NCBI GenBank assembly: GCA_020746995.1
Contig: JAGPXD010000006.1
Location: forward strand, 1,364,001 to 1,428,000
Direction of reading: 5' to 3'
Length of the DNA stretch: 64,000 nt
From: Plectosphaerella cucumerina
Taxonomy: Eukaryota; Ascomycota; Sordariomycetes; Glomerellales; Plectosphaerellaceae
Of this stretch, positions 10,278 to 21,596 are shown one piece after another. Under the pieces are notes generated by a model. It worked only from the letters and a program-made list of their open reading frames with translations, did no database searches and was not told the origin of the DNA. The translations under genes and the position numbers were made by a program. Positions within the stretch are counted from its first letter, which is position 1, and every line of letters begins with the position of its first letter.

Positions 10278-11283
10278 TCATTGCCCGGTCTTGGTCGTGT
10301 ACGTCTTTCCATCACGGTACTGCACCCACCCATCAAGATCCATCGTCTTGAGCACCGTGCTGAAGCCGGCCAGGTCCTTGTTCTTGTTGATCGAGTCGCT
10401 GTAGCTCGCCTTGACCTTCTTGGGCGCGCCGGAGGGATACTCGATGTGGAAGACGGCCTTCTTCGCCTTGATGAAGGCCTGGAAGACGTTGGCCTCCTTG
10501 TACTTGACGCACTCCTCGTTGACCTGGAAGTCGACGTCGTTGATGACCTTGGGGATGATCTGGCCGGCGTTCTTGAGGCCGATGGCGAGGTTGTACTTGC
10601 GCGCTTCCTTGGAGAGGAACTTGACAAAGTTGACGGAGTCTTCTTCGGTCAGACCGAGACCGTTGTCGTTGTCCTGGGGATTTTGTTAGTTTATGAGATG
10701 AGGTGAGATGAGTTTGTGGTGGTGGACTTACGAATCCGTCAACGTTGTCGGGGTCAATTGCGTCGCAGCCCTTGTCGGCGGCCATCTTAATCCTCTTGGC
10801 CATGATGGCGCGCACGTTGTCACTGTTGAGATCGAGCCACTTCTCATCCGCCCAGCCGTCCATGTCGCGACCCAGATCGGCCTTGGCAAACTGCTTTGCG
10901 TCCGGGCGCCACTTCTCCCAGGTGCCCGCGCTGAAGTAGCAGATGACCTTCTTGCCGAGCTTGTGCAGGGTGTCGATGGTCTGGGCCGAGTTGTCGAAGA
11001 GGTCAATGTCGTAGACGGCCACGTCGGGGGTGAGGACGGGCTTCTTGGGGTCGATGCTCAGAGGCTTGTTGATGACGATCTGCCAGGTCGTGCCCACGGC
11101 GGGGACCCAGACTTTGGAGGGCGCGCGCTCCTCGATCACTTCGGTGGTCTCCTCGGCCGGGATGGCGTCGGCGGCGGGAAGGGCCACGGCCACGGGGGCG
11201 CCCTGGACGGGGGCGGACATGGCGAGGAAGGTGACGAGGAGGTTGACGAGGGGGTAGAGCTGGAGGGGGTTTGAGGACCACAT
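10278..11283 (-). CDS. Secreted or membrane-anchored GH114 glycoside hydrolase (endo-alpha-1,4-polygalactosaminidase-like)
   Basis: Two exons (complement 10732-11283 and 10278-10673) give 315 residues. The N-terminus has a hydrophobic segment (residues 8-28) ending in an Ala/Pro-rich linker, consistent with a signal peptide or anchor. The catalytic TIM barrel follows: TWQIVINKPLS, VAVYDIDLFDNSAQTI, KKVICYFSAGTWEKW, DKGCDAIDPDNVDGF, NLAIGLKNAGQI and VDFQVNEECV. These are hallmarks of family GH114, which cleaves the fungal exopolysaccharide galactosaminogalactan. The DPDNVDGF acidic loop at the exon junction carries likely active-site residues. A TATA-like GTATATAA (minus strand, 11507-11514) lies about 225 bp upstream. 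It may remodel the fungus's own cell surface. Confidence 0.88.
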
Positions 11284-14122
11284 TTTGGAGTAGGAGGGGC
11301 GGGTCGGGGATTTTAAAGGGTTGGGGTAGCGGCTTGGCCGGAGTGATTGGTTGTTTCTGATAGTGCAGAAGAAAGGTGAGTTAGCGGATGTGGTGGTAGT
11401 GATCAACACTCGGATTAAGGGTAGGTAGGTGAAGGTAGAAGTGAGGCCCTGCTCTTGCTGTTCTTCTGAGAGAAAATCCATTCCAGACGGAAGGGAGCAG
11501 GGTCGTTATATACTTGCCCCTTCCGATCTGAAGACTGACCGAGATCCAGGACTCCCTCATGTCGCAAACTATGGCGTCTCGGCGGAATGCTCACCCACAC
11601 TGGCACACCAAACTACCAACCCTCGCATGCTGTCACCTCCGAAGAGAAACTACAGGGAGCTCTCAGGGCACTAAACGTTAGTCTGGCGGTTGGCGGACGA
11701 CAAGCTCTGCCGACTAACACCATATGAGGTCTAGGCTCGCAGCTGAGGGAATGCCCCTCCCGCCGTAGCACCTGTCTAAAACACCATCCGCCTCTCCCGC
11801 TCCTCAGCTCCATCGGCCCCGAGTCCCGTTTGCGGTCCAACTGCCTCGCCTCCGTCCCGCTCCGCGACTCAAGAGGCCGATGACCGCCCCCTCTCCTGTC
11901 GATTGCGGCCATCGGCTTCATCGTCCGCAAGCGGCTCTGACGACGGGGCGTTGCGGGATCTCTCGAGACAGCACGCGGACCAGAAACAAGTTGAGAGCAC
12001 GCTGTTTGCTCGACCACGGTTTACACTTTTTGAAACAAATCGTTTGCGGATGGCGTCCCCTGCTTGGCGTGGGAAGTTTGATCGCTCCCGCGCCTCAGCC
12101 GCCGTGACACCTCACCCTCTGATTTCCGGCGCGCGTGAGCGACCTGTGAGATCGAGGCATCATGCAAGTCGGCTGGCGCATCGGCTTAAGCTTGGAGCCT
12201 TGCGCCCGTTGAGTCAAGCATGCGTCCTGCGGTCCATCTCTCGCTCGAAGTTCCCCGACTGCGGAATAGTCACCAGGTCGGTTGGCATGGGGTCGGCGCG
12301 ATGAAGGGAGAGAGGAAAGATCGAAGAAGCCTCGTACGTGGCAGGGTGGTACGGCCTGGACCTCTGATTCACATTCTCTCCTCCCATTCTAGACTCGCGA
12401 GAGAAACCCTCCCTTTGGCCACGAGATGACTCAGGCGGGAATGTCTCAACCAGCACAGGAATGTCCCCTCGACCCTGATTCTCGCCCTGCCAAGATGTCG
12501 ACATGTCTCTGCGCCCCTGACCATCCTCCTCCGAGCCCCATCGGTCTTAACAGGTTGAGTTGTTTGATACTCCGCTGCCTGGCTGCGTTCGTCGATGGGC
12601 GGGTCACGTCTCGCGAGACATCGCGGACGCGGAGCCTCGCGCGCCCACTTGACGAAAAGCCAAGTAAAAAGCTTAAACTTCGTCCGACCTGTTTCATAGA
12701 TGACGCCCCCAGCACGTGGCGGTGTTTGTTCCGATTTGAGCATGAGCTGGGCGGCAGGAGGGCCATCCGGCCGACCGCCGGTTGACACCTGCCTACCTTC
12801 AGACCGACCGGCTACTTCCGCGGAAGAACAGTACGCTAGGGTTATAGCAACGGGTGTTAAGGCCGCTCGTGGCCGATTGTCATGGAGACGTTGGCTAGTT
12901 TTATGTAGTTTGAACTGACTGCGGTTGAGCCACGATGCTCCCTGGCCGTTCACGGTCTCGGCAGGCTCCGATGAGGGTGACGTTTGTGAGAATGCGGACG
13001 TTTCTCCATGAGACGTTGCATGAGAAGGGTGTCGTCGAACATGAAGCAGAAGTCAATTTGAAGCTGCTCTTCACATTTCAACAGCTTGCCGCTACTATCA
13101 ATGGTGCGGAGGCTCAGGTGTGGATGTGAGAGACGAGGCGAGGCGGGTATGTCATGTACGCCCACTTCCAGGCTCTGACAGGACAGTTCTCAGATCTTTC
13201 CACTTCTTACATATCAGACTTCCCGAAAGATGGGATCTCGTGTCTTGGAAGCATGCGCAGCGGAGGCTGGGAGGTGTCCATGTGCCGAGTCGCCGGTACC
13301 CCTGAATCAGGGGCACATTCCTAACGCACCCATCACTACGTACCACCTGGCCTGAAAATCGTGAGACATTCAACACATGAAACTTAGCTCACTAGAAATG
13401 TCTTCCCATGTCCAGAGGGCTGCCGAAAATTATCGCTCGTTGACATTTCACGATGTGCATGAGGATGTGCTGTCTACTGCGCGGTCCTTCCGATAGTTGC
13501 CGGCTTGGCCAGACAGATCGGCCACATGCTCGCCTCGCGAAATCATGACGTCTTTTTCGATGACCAGGAACTCCAAAACCGCGTGATGAAATTCGAATAC
13601 TGAAGTATCGTTTCGGAGAAATGGTAGGATGCGGCCAACACCTCCACCTGCCTAGAAGACGGAGAGGGACTAGGCGCTCTCTGAACAACCAAGCCGATAG
13701 CCCCCCTGTTACCATGGTTAAGATGTTGCGGGGGTTTTCCCATTATGTCTGATGCTAAAAGCTCAGGCTCGTCCGACAGTTATCACCCGGACCCTCTACA
13801 GCGCTGGTGGGCAATGACTAGATTGCCTGAAGGTCGCATGGGAAGATAAAGACGCCAACCGTCGCGCTGGCTGCACCCATACCATCCCGTCATATGCACC
13901 CAGGACATGAACCGGACGGACCCATCCGAGAGCTAGTCCAGAGGCAGTCGCAACGTCATCCCGAAGCGCATCATCAGTCTCTGAGTCTCTAAGACCGCCA
14001 TGCATCCAACTCCAGTCACTCATCATCACATCCAAAAGACCAGAAACCAAGACGCCAAGGTGAGGGGTCAGACTCTCCCAATTCCCACTATGCAAGAAGA
14101 TTGAAACGCCCCCAGATGTCCC
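11284..14122. other. Long intergenic region
   Basis: About 2.8 kb separates the 5' end of the GH114 gene from the 3' end of urk1. Apart from the TATA-like site near 11510, no recognisable gene, tRNA or transposon was found. Open frames on both strands are compositional and have no family resemblance. Base composition is ordinary for the window, so there is no visible AT-rich RIP block. Confidence 0.45.
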
Positions 14123-15923
14123 CTAGCACCGGAAGTACCTCTTCTCGACCCAGCGGCTCTCAATGTCCGCCAGCATGTTGCAGAGGACAATGGTGATGCC
14201 GGGGAAGACCTTGCTCAGGCGGTGCACTCCCAGCTTTCCAGCATGGTAGCACGCGAGGACGATCTTCTCCTGAGCAACGCCGTGGTCGACCAGCACCTGG
14301 ACGGCCATGAGAGCGGCGCCGCCGCTGGCCATCTGGGTGTCGATGAGCAGGACGCTCTCACTGTTCTCCAAGTTCTGCGGCAGCTTGAGGTAGTGCAGGG
14401 CCGGCTCGCCGGTGCGGACGTCGGACTGGATGAGGATCCGGCCGGTGCGGCAGTCGGGGATCAGGCGGTGCAGAGCCGTCTCGAAAGCGGCACCACCGCG
14501 GAGGACAAGGACGGCGGTGACCTCGCCGTCGGGGGCGAGGCCGTTGTACTTATACCCGGCGGGGGTCTCGATGGTCTTGCCGGAGAAGCGGACGTTGTTC
14601 AGGGCCTGCTCAATGAGGAGGGAGGCGAGCCGGTCGAAGTAGAAGATGAAGTCTTCCGAGGAGGTGTCGATGTCCTGGAGGATGGTGTTCATGCCCTTCA
14701 GCTGGGGCGTCTGCTCCAATAGGACGACCTGGTTAGAGAGAGGGTGAGTGGCAGCCTCGACCTCGAGCTGTGTCAGAGCGGCGCGGTGGTGGGTCGACTT
14801 TTCCAGGAGCTTGCGCTCAATGTACTGGACGACCATGGCTGCAGAGGTCAGCAGGGGGGTGAGTGAGGTAGACGTCGGCGCTCTTACTCATAGCGACCTG
14901 GTTCTCGACACCACGAGGCACGATGACGTCTGTTGATGTTAGTCGTGTCGACGGTCATGGGCGCATCAAAGTGACTCACCGGCTACCTTGCGCTGCGGCT
15001 CAACATACTACATGGTGTGAGTGAGATATGAGAAAACTGTCAGGCGGGCAACTTGCCTTCTCAAAGTTGGGCTTGACGAAGCCGAACCACTGCTTCATGA
15101 TGCCCTCGACGTCGCGACCGCGGTCTCTGACATCACGCAGCACTATTCCGTCAGCGAGAAAATCATACGCAGTAAAGAGTGAGAACTCACCTCGCCGGGA
15201 CAGGCAGGTGTCCGCATCGGCCTCACAGAAGATCTATCTGGGATTAGAGCGATGCAGATGAGAGCTCGACGGATCTCATACCCTCATGTCTAGCAGGTCG
15301 AGAATTCTAGGGTCGTGGAGGGCGAAGATGCCCTCAAGAATGAGAACATGGGGCGAGTAGATGGTGGTGCTGTGATCCAGACGCTGGTGCTTGGCGAAGG
15401 AGTACACCGGGATCTCGGCCCTCTTTCTGAAGAGAGAGAGAGTCAGTGTCCGACCCCGCGCTGCCTCGAATGTGAGTGCACCAGGTGGAGGAGGCTCACC
15501 CAGCCTTGAGGTCCCGCAGACACTCTACGAGGACGTCGAAATCGATGGCCTGATGCACGTGTGAGTAGAGGGTAAGCCAACCAGCAGACGGTGTCTTACG
15601 TCTGGGGCGTCAAAGTCGAACTCGTTGGCGAAAGCCTTCTTGGATTCCGCTGGCGTGAGGGGGTTGTAGAAGGAGTCCTACATCTGTCAGGGCCAGGAAC
15701 GTAGGCATATCGCACGCCTGTGGCAGCCTGCAGCTGAGCGGGATGTACCGACCATAGAGAGAATGACGACCCAGGGCAGGTTGAGTTTCGCGCAGATGGC
15801 GTGGGCCAGGGTGGACTTGCCCGAGCCCGAGGACCCCGCGATGCCAATGATGCTCACATCGGCCCAGGGAGGAGAGTAGTGCAGGCGTTTCTGGACGGTG
15901 ACGTGGGATTCGTCGCTCGCCAT
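14123..15923 (-). CDS. urk1: Uridine kinase with C-terminal UPRT-like domain
   Basis: Nine exons (complement 15753-15923, 15600-15677, 15500-15549, 15282-15426, 15191-15233, 15057-15142, 14980-15007, 14888-14929, 14123-14838) join to 452 residues. The N-terminal half is a uridine/cytidine kinase that makes UMP/CMP in pyrimidine salvage. It shows Walker A GIAGSSGSGKST (about 27-38), DSFYNPLTP, NEFDFDAPDAIDFD, LILEGIFAL and IFCEADADTCLSRR. The C-terminal half is a uracil phosphoribosyltransferase-like domain with VLRGGAAFE and LLIDTQMASGGAAL; the PRPP loop is non-canonical, as in other fungal Urk1 proteins. Intron 6 (15008-15056) has a GC donor (AAG|GCAAGT) and AG acceptor; no GT alternative keeps frame. 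Intron 1 uses the weak donor GTCGGT. Confidence 0.93.
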
Positions 15924-16971
15924 GGCTGCTGAAACGAGGCCGCAAGGGCTTCAAGTTAGGGTCGTGCGAACTGGAGGGGGGCCTTGAGAGGGGGACCGAG
16001 GAGGGGCGGGTGCCTGCAAGGAGAAAAGAAGGGCTGCTGCACTGTGATGCGGCCGGCCACCTAGAGACCAGCAGCAGCAGCAGAAGCACCGGTTGTTGTC
16101 CTGGGAGAGTTGAGTTGAACAACGTCTGGGCCGACGAAGCAAACGTGTGGTTTTCTGCAAGTGATGTGGAACGGACTCGCCCGCCGAGTAGACGATAAGC
16201 AGACGAGAGAGGAAGCTGCAAAAGGCAAGAACACCGCCGCAGGCATCGGACGGGGCCGCCAGACGCAGGTGAGCTCGGCTTTTGCAGTGGAGCTCGAGGC
16301 CTGGAGCCGCCCGCACACACTCTGAGCTGCACTCACCCACTGTGGACAGAGAAGAGGGGAAAGAGCTTGGCCGCGCAAGTCAACCTTGTCGAGACTGAAA
16401 GGGGATGTTACTGTAGGTACGAAAACAACTCAGCCGCATACCTCGAGTGGCAGCAATTATCTCGAACCGCATGAGGCAGACAGGTGCTCAGGTGCCAGGT
16501 GCTCGCGTGCGCATGACGCCGGGCCAAGGCGGGCAGCTGCGTCTCGCATCCTCACACTGTGCCCGCAACCAGCCTCACCAACCTCAGCCACAGCACCTCA
16601 AATTCCATTTCCCAGGCTGCCAGGGCACACCCTATGATTCGCTGCCTCGTCCCAAGCTCTGACCCACCCCGCCCAGTCCCACTTGAGCAACAGAATAAAG
16701 CTGCTCAGTGTCCCACCGGACCTCTCGTTTTTGCATCCTGCTCCTTCACCCATCTCCAACGCCCTTGTCGGCGACACGCTCCCCAATGTACTCTCAACGA
16801 CCCCCTTGACGTCTCTCATTCACTTGAACAAGACGCTCTACCTCATTTTCACACTTCCCACCACAAATCTCGCGCTCCTCCGTTCCATGTCTCGGACCCG
16901 ACCCCTGCGCTTTCCCAACCCAGATTGGTTTGCCCGGGGCCACCGCGACATCGCTTCCTACATGATGGTGA
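15924..16971. other. Divergent promoter region urk1 / gid8
   Basis: About 1.05 kb between divergent genes. It contains a short GCA-type triplet run (about 16071-16083) and a CT-rich right half that probably includes the gid8 leader. An in-frame upstream ATG at 16888 could extend gid8 by 28 residues. No other gene is seen. Confidence 0.45.
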
Positions 16972-18175
16972 GTCTTCCCCGCCTCCCACAACCACCACGA
17001 AGCAGCAGCTAAGACGCGTGCTCATCAGGCTTCGCACCATCAAGCATCGTCCGTCTCCACAACCACTCCGATGAAGTACTCCTTCGAGGAGCGCGTCGAT
17101 GACGTGAAGTCGCCCAAGAGGTACGTCTGACGCGGCTCCCCATCTCCCACCTACGCCTCCTACACCCGGCACACCACCAGCACCAAATGATGATTACTAT
17201 CATAATGGGAATCTCTCCTAGCAATTCCATGCGGAGAACCTTGATATCAAATATTTTCCTGATCCATCGCACATCCATCTACTCTCTCAGATTGGCAAAA
17301 GCGATTGAAACCTGTACTGACTCGGTTTCTTCAGCGACATCAACGCTCTCATCCTGGACTACCTGGTGATGGAGGGATACCCCAACGCTGCCGCCAAGTT
17401 CAAGAAGGAGGCAAACCTGCAGCCTCATCCTGCCGATGACTCCATCCGGCGTCGTCAGCAAATCCAGCACTCTATCCACACCGGCAGCATCCAGTCGGCG
17501 ATAGAGATGCTCAACGACTTGGACCCAGAGGTATGTCAACGACTGTCTTTCATCTGCACCCTACCCTACCCCTGCTATGATTAGAACACGAGTTTCATGC
17601 ACCACTCATAGAGACCCTCACCGGTCCGTTGATGAGAAACACCACCATTTGGATGAGCACCTTCACATCTTTCACATTTGATACATTGCATTCTCGCCCA
17701 AGGCTAGCTGCTAACAATCAAAAAGGTCCTTGACAATGACCCAACTCTACACTTCGCCATTCTGAGGCTGCAGCTGGTCGAGCTCATCCGCTCTTGCACC
17801 TCTGCGCCAGGTGGTGACATTACCCCGGCGCTCGAATTTGCTACTACGCATCTTGGCCCTAGGGCACCCACGGATCCTCGGTTCCTGAAGGACCTCGAGG
17901 AGACTATGGCTCTTCTGATCCTTCCTCACAATGATCTGGATCCCGCGTTGGCTGCTATACTCCACCCAGACCTGAGGCGGGAGGTGGCAGACAACGTGAA
18001 CAAGGCCATCCTTGATCATCAAGCCCACCGTCGCGAGGCGGCCATCCGCCAGCTGGTGCGAATGAGGGCCTGGGCGGAGAACACCGCCCGAGCTGAGAAG
18101 AAGTCCCTACCGGAGAAGATTGAGATTCCTCTCAACGGTTCTGAAGACCGACACGACCCCATGCTTATCACCTGA
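16972..18175 (+). CDS. gid8: GID/CTLH E3 ligase subunit Gid8
   Basis: Four exons (16972-16977, 17029-17120, 17335-17530, 17726-18175) give 247 residues. The order LisH (SDINALILDYLVMEGYPNAA), CTLH (RRRQQIQHSIHTGSIQSAIE) and CRA (residues about 100-215) is that of Gid8/TWA1. Gid8 is the scaffold subunit of the GID ubiquitin ligase that degrades gluconeogenic enzymes in yeast. The C-terminal VNKAILDHQAHRREAAI matches the family. Start is the uncertain part: the first exon here is only two codons (ATGATG), and upstream in-frame sequence to 16888 is open. The N-terminal 30 residues are variable in the family, so they do not decide it. Introns 2 and 3 are long for this window (214 and 195 nt). Confidence 0.88.
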
Positions 18176-18614
18176 GATGGGATAATGCTTTGTGTGCCAA
18201 GGCACATGACCCTTTGAGTACGATACCCTATTGTTATGACGAGCCTCGGGTGAGGCAATCACTTGGTTTGGCGTTTAGGCCGGTTGGCCACTGGACAGGA
18301 GCTGGGATTATGGCTCTCTACGAACAAGGACGATCTCACGACATGGGAACGGCGTCTGAGGAATATGATTTTATCTTCCATGATTCAATTTGTGCCGCTC
18401 TTGTGCCCCATTGTCTGTGTCATCATGAAATGTCCTTGCTCCTTGACTCTTCTATCGTGGACCATGTTCTCCTCAAGCGTGCTGTCACACCGTAGGAGTG
18501 TCGTTGACTGATCAATTCGGCTACCCTATGTACATCCCACGTATGGGTATGGCCTTCCAACCTCTCTCTAGTAGCTTCTACCGTTACACGACCTGCCTCT
18601 CTCCCAAGACACAC
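18176..18614. other. Intergenic, convergent 3' ends
   Basis: 439 bp between the convergent gid8 and complex I genes. No coding content was recognised. Confidence 0.4.
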
Positions 18615-19345
18615 CTACTTCGTCCGGATGTGCTTCAGCTTGCCGGCCGAGTACAGGAAGTTGTTGGCGTAGGCCTTGGGCGTGAACTTGCGGCTCTGGG
18701 GCTCCTGGACGAAGTACTCGTAGCCCTGCTTCTCGGCAAAGTGGATGGCGTCCTCCTTGTTCTTAAAGTTGAGCTTGGTGCCCTGCATCATGTCGCCCGA
18801 CGACTGCCAGCCCATGAGGGGGTTCTCCCATCGGTGGCCCTTGGGGAGGATGTCCCAGTCCATGCGCCAGTGGTGGCCCTGCCAGTTGCCGGACTGTGTG
18901 GCGGGCTTGGCCTCCTTGTAAATGCTGTCAATTGTTAGCCTCAGCATAACCTCGACGTCCATGAGAGCCTCGTGGCTCCATCTCCCGTTATTCGTACCGG
19001 ACGGTGCGAGCCTGAAGCTCCTTCGGGGCGCCGGAGATGGTGGCGGCCGGGATGTAAGGGACGTCCTCGCTGCCGTCCTGCACGCGCTTGGCGACCGGGG
19101 TGTAGGTCCTGAACTCTCGTTAGAGATCCCTCCGACTTGTACGACGTCCATCAGGCGACTCACGACGTCGCCTTGTCGTGGGGGAGGCTGTAGTCGGGCT
19201 GGTTGGCGTCGGTGGGCGCGGGCACGACACCGGTCGCAGATGTCGGGGAGCTGACGAAACGGCGAGCCGTCAGGGGCAGGGCGGCCCTGGGCGTCGACGC
19301 GCTGCGCAGCAGGCGGGCCGCGTTCTGTGTTCGGAGGGAAGCCAT
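18615..19345 (-). CDS. nuo21: Complex I 21-kDa accessory subunit (NDUFS4 homologue), mitochondrial
   Basis: Three exons (complement 19164-19345, 18998-19108, 18615-18924) give 200 residues. The N-terminus is Arg/Ser/Ala-rich without acids (MASLRTQNAARLLRSAS), a mitochondrial presequence. The mature part contains VRIYKEAKPATQSG, HHWRMDWDI and RWENPLMGWQSSGDMMQG, and later FAEKQGYEYFVQEPQ. These are the conserved blocks of NDUFS4/AQDQ, the peripheral-arm subunit that stabilises the NADH-binding module. Both introns split codons cleanly. The gene is divergent from atp17, so two oxidative-phosphorylation genes share 346 bp of promoter. Confidence 0.95.
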
Positions 19346-19691
19346 CGCTAGGGATTGACGTGCAATTCGAGGTATGTTCCCAGAAATCGACGGATTGACG
19401 TTGGAGGGTGAGGCGAGGCCTTGCTTGCCAGGTCCCCCGGGTTGCTGGTCAAGAATTGAGAGGCGCTGATTGGTCGACGCAATAATGTTTTTCCCGCGCG
19501 GCCGGGGGGCCCGCCCGGCTGGCGTGCGAGCGCTTTTCCTTCCCGCGGTAATCCACCATCGGATTCGGGCGTCAGACTACGAGCCATCACAGCACCAAGT
19601 TCATCAATCTCAAGGTCAATTGAATCGCCCAATTGGCTTGCCCTCGCGACTCGTCCTTCCTCGAACCTCGACCCTTGGAAATACCGGCATC
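19346..19691. promoter_or_regulatory. Bidirectional promoter nuo21 / atp17
   Basis: 346 bp between the start codons of two nuclear genes for mitochondrial oxidative phosphorylation. A shared promoter would allow co-regulation; no specific activator site was identified. Confidence 0.45.
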
Positions 19692-20407
19692 ATGAGCTAC
19701 ATCGCGCGCCGCGGTCTTTCGACCCTCATCCCTCCCAAGGTGCGCTTTCCCGCCTCCCGGGGTGTTCCGGTTCTATTTCGTATGAAGCTTTTCAGCTAAC
19801 CTCTGCCGCCCTCCACAGATTGCCTCCCCCAAGGTATGAGCCCCCAGCTCCCCCGAGACCCGACGACGAACCGTACACGAGGTTTTGCTTTGCCGGGAAC
19901 GAACCGCGGTGTGGAGGAAGGGACTGCGCCATCGGCTTCGTGCGACGGAAGGCTCTGTTGAGCGCGACGGAACGACTGGGAACGAGAGCAACGGCTGACA
20001 GAATCGACCTTGCAGGCTCTTGGTGCCAACCCCAACGCCCTCAAGATGGCCAACGTCGTCAAGTTCTACGAGAGACTGCCCCAGGGCCCTGCCCCCGAGG
20101 CCCAGGGCCGCGGCATCCTCGGCCGCTACGCCGCCAAGCACTTCAACGGCAAGAACGCCTCTGGCAAGCGTACGTTCACCGGTGTTCTGAGAGGGGTAGA
20201 GAGAGGACCGGGTCGCTGACAAGCTCGCAGCTATCGTGCACGCCATTGCCTTCCTCCTGGTTATTGGCTACGCCCAGAACTACTACTTCCACCTCCGTGA
20301 GTGCCGACACACGCAAACGACACGACGGCCAAGCGTCCTATCGTGTTGGGAGAGCGACCATGAGCTAACAGTGTTGCACAGGTCACCACAAGAACAACGC
20401 CCACTAG
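19692..20407 (+). CDS. atp17: ATP synthase subunit f, mitochondrial
   Basis: Five exons (19692-19739, 19819-19833, 20016-20169, 20231-20296, 20382-20407) give 102 residues, as expected. Exon 2 is a 15-nt microexon (IASPK). The protein starts MSYIARRGLSTLIPPK, a short import signal. It carries KFYERLPQGPAPEAQG and LGRYAAKHFNGKNASGKP. It has one membrane helix (IVHAIAFLLVIGYAQNYYF) and ends HLRHHKNNAH, the standard fungal C-terminus. Subunit f is part of the membrane Fo sector and peripheral stalk region. Four introns in about 300 coding bases is dense but each junction restores the family sequence. Confidence 0.95.
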
Positions 20408-21596
20408 AGGGCGATCTGGGCGTGTAATGGCAGCTTGATCTGTTTGGCCTAGAGTGTCGGACGTGTACATAAGAATTAGAGGCGGTCTACCCGAACCCCT
20501 TACCCCACCAATTCCCTTTGTGCCTACAAGGTGCTCTCCGAGTCGCTGGCGGTGAGTGAGCTATGTGTGGTGAGATGTGATGGATGGGCTGCATGAAGGT
20601 CTGTGTTTGAAGGTCGAGGTTCTGCCGCTCTGTGCTGGGCTGGTGAATCTTGCATATAGTGACTATGGGGCTTCAAGAGCAATTTCTCAGGCCGTCAGAG
20701 GCGATTTCAATCGCGAAGCTATGGGTGGAAGTGATCTCTAGATTCTTGACCGAGATGGAAGGTAGCGGACAAGATATTCAACACAGTTCTAATCTATTGT
20801 AGCAGGCACAAATTATAGATTATAAACCTCTAACTTGGGAAGCTCGGAATAGCCACATGCAGGCCAGAATCCCAGAGCTTTGAGTAGAATATCAACTCCA
20901 TAGAGACGGCAGGAACCCATCAAGAAGTCGTCACGATTCACCTTAGCCTTCCACAGTTCAGATACGCCACGTGACACTGTGGCGCTTGATCTCCCTCTTC
21001 TCACAATTCGCTGCTCCCAGCCCTTTTCCCCGCTTTTTCCCGCCCCGTTCCCTTCCAACTGTCAACGACACAGCCTCGTCATTGGTCACCTGCCCCCCTG
21101 CCCGGACCCCAGTGCAGCTCTGAAAATCAACTTGCAGCCTGTCCCGTCAGTCCAGCACAGCACCAGCGCACGCACCGCACCGCCTCACCTCTCACACCCA
21201 CCACTGGGGGACCACCTCGAACAGCCGCAAAGCTTCCACCCCCGTAAACGTAACCTAACCTTCTCTTTCCAACTCTCACCCTTCCGCCCATCCGCCCCTC
21301 CCCACGACCCCGGGTTTCGCCTTGCGCCCGCGCCCTCCCGACGCAACGCTCCCTTTTACCGAGCATATCTGATTGAGGAGTTGTCGTTCCACCTAGGGAA
21401 CGCAGCCCCATTGCGACCCAGCCATCGCCCGACTCGGCCTCGCGCGACTCATTCGGCCAAGCGATCGAACCCCCTCCCCATCTCTCTTCCCGGACTCGAC
21501 CGACCACGACGACTGTCCTCGTTCACGAACACGTCGCCGGACCAGCCGAGCCGTCTCCCGAGAAACTTCACCCTACCGATACGGCCTGCGACGACG
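20408..21596. other. Intergenic, probable long 5' leader
   Basis: About 1.2 kb. The motif CCACGTGAC (GTCACGTG on the minus strand, 20968-20975) lies about 620 bp before the next start codon. The 600 bp before that start are CT-rich, as expected for a long fungal 5' UTR. No gene is seen. Confidence 0.45.

Noticed and set aside
12369..12953. 194-codon minus-strand frame in the 11-14 kb gap
   Set aside because: No recognisable domain, ordinary composition for chance frames here, and no supporting splice or promoter signals.
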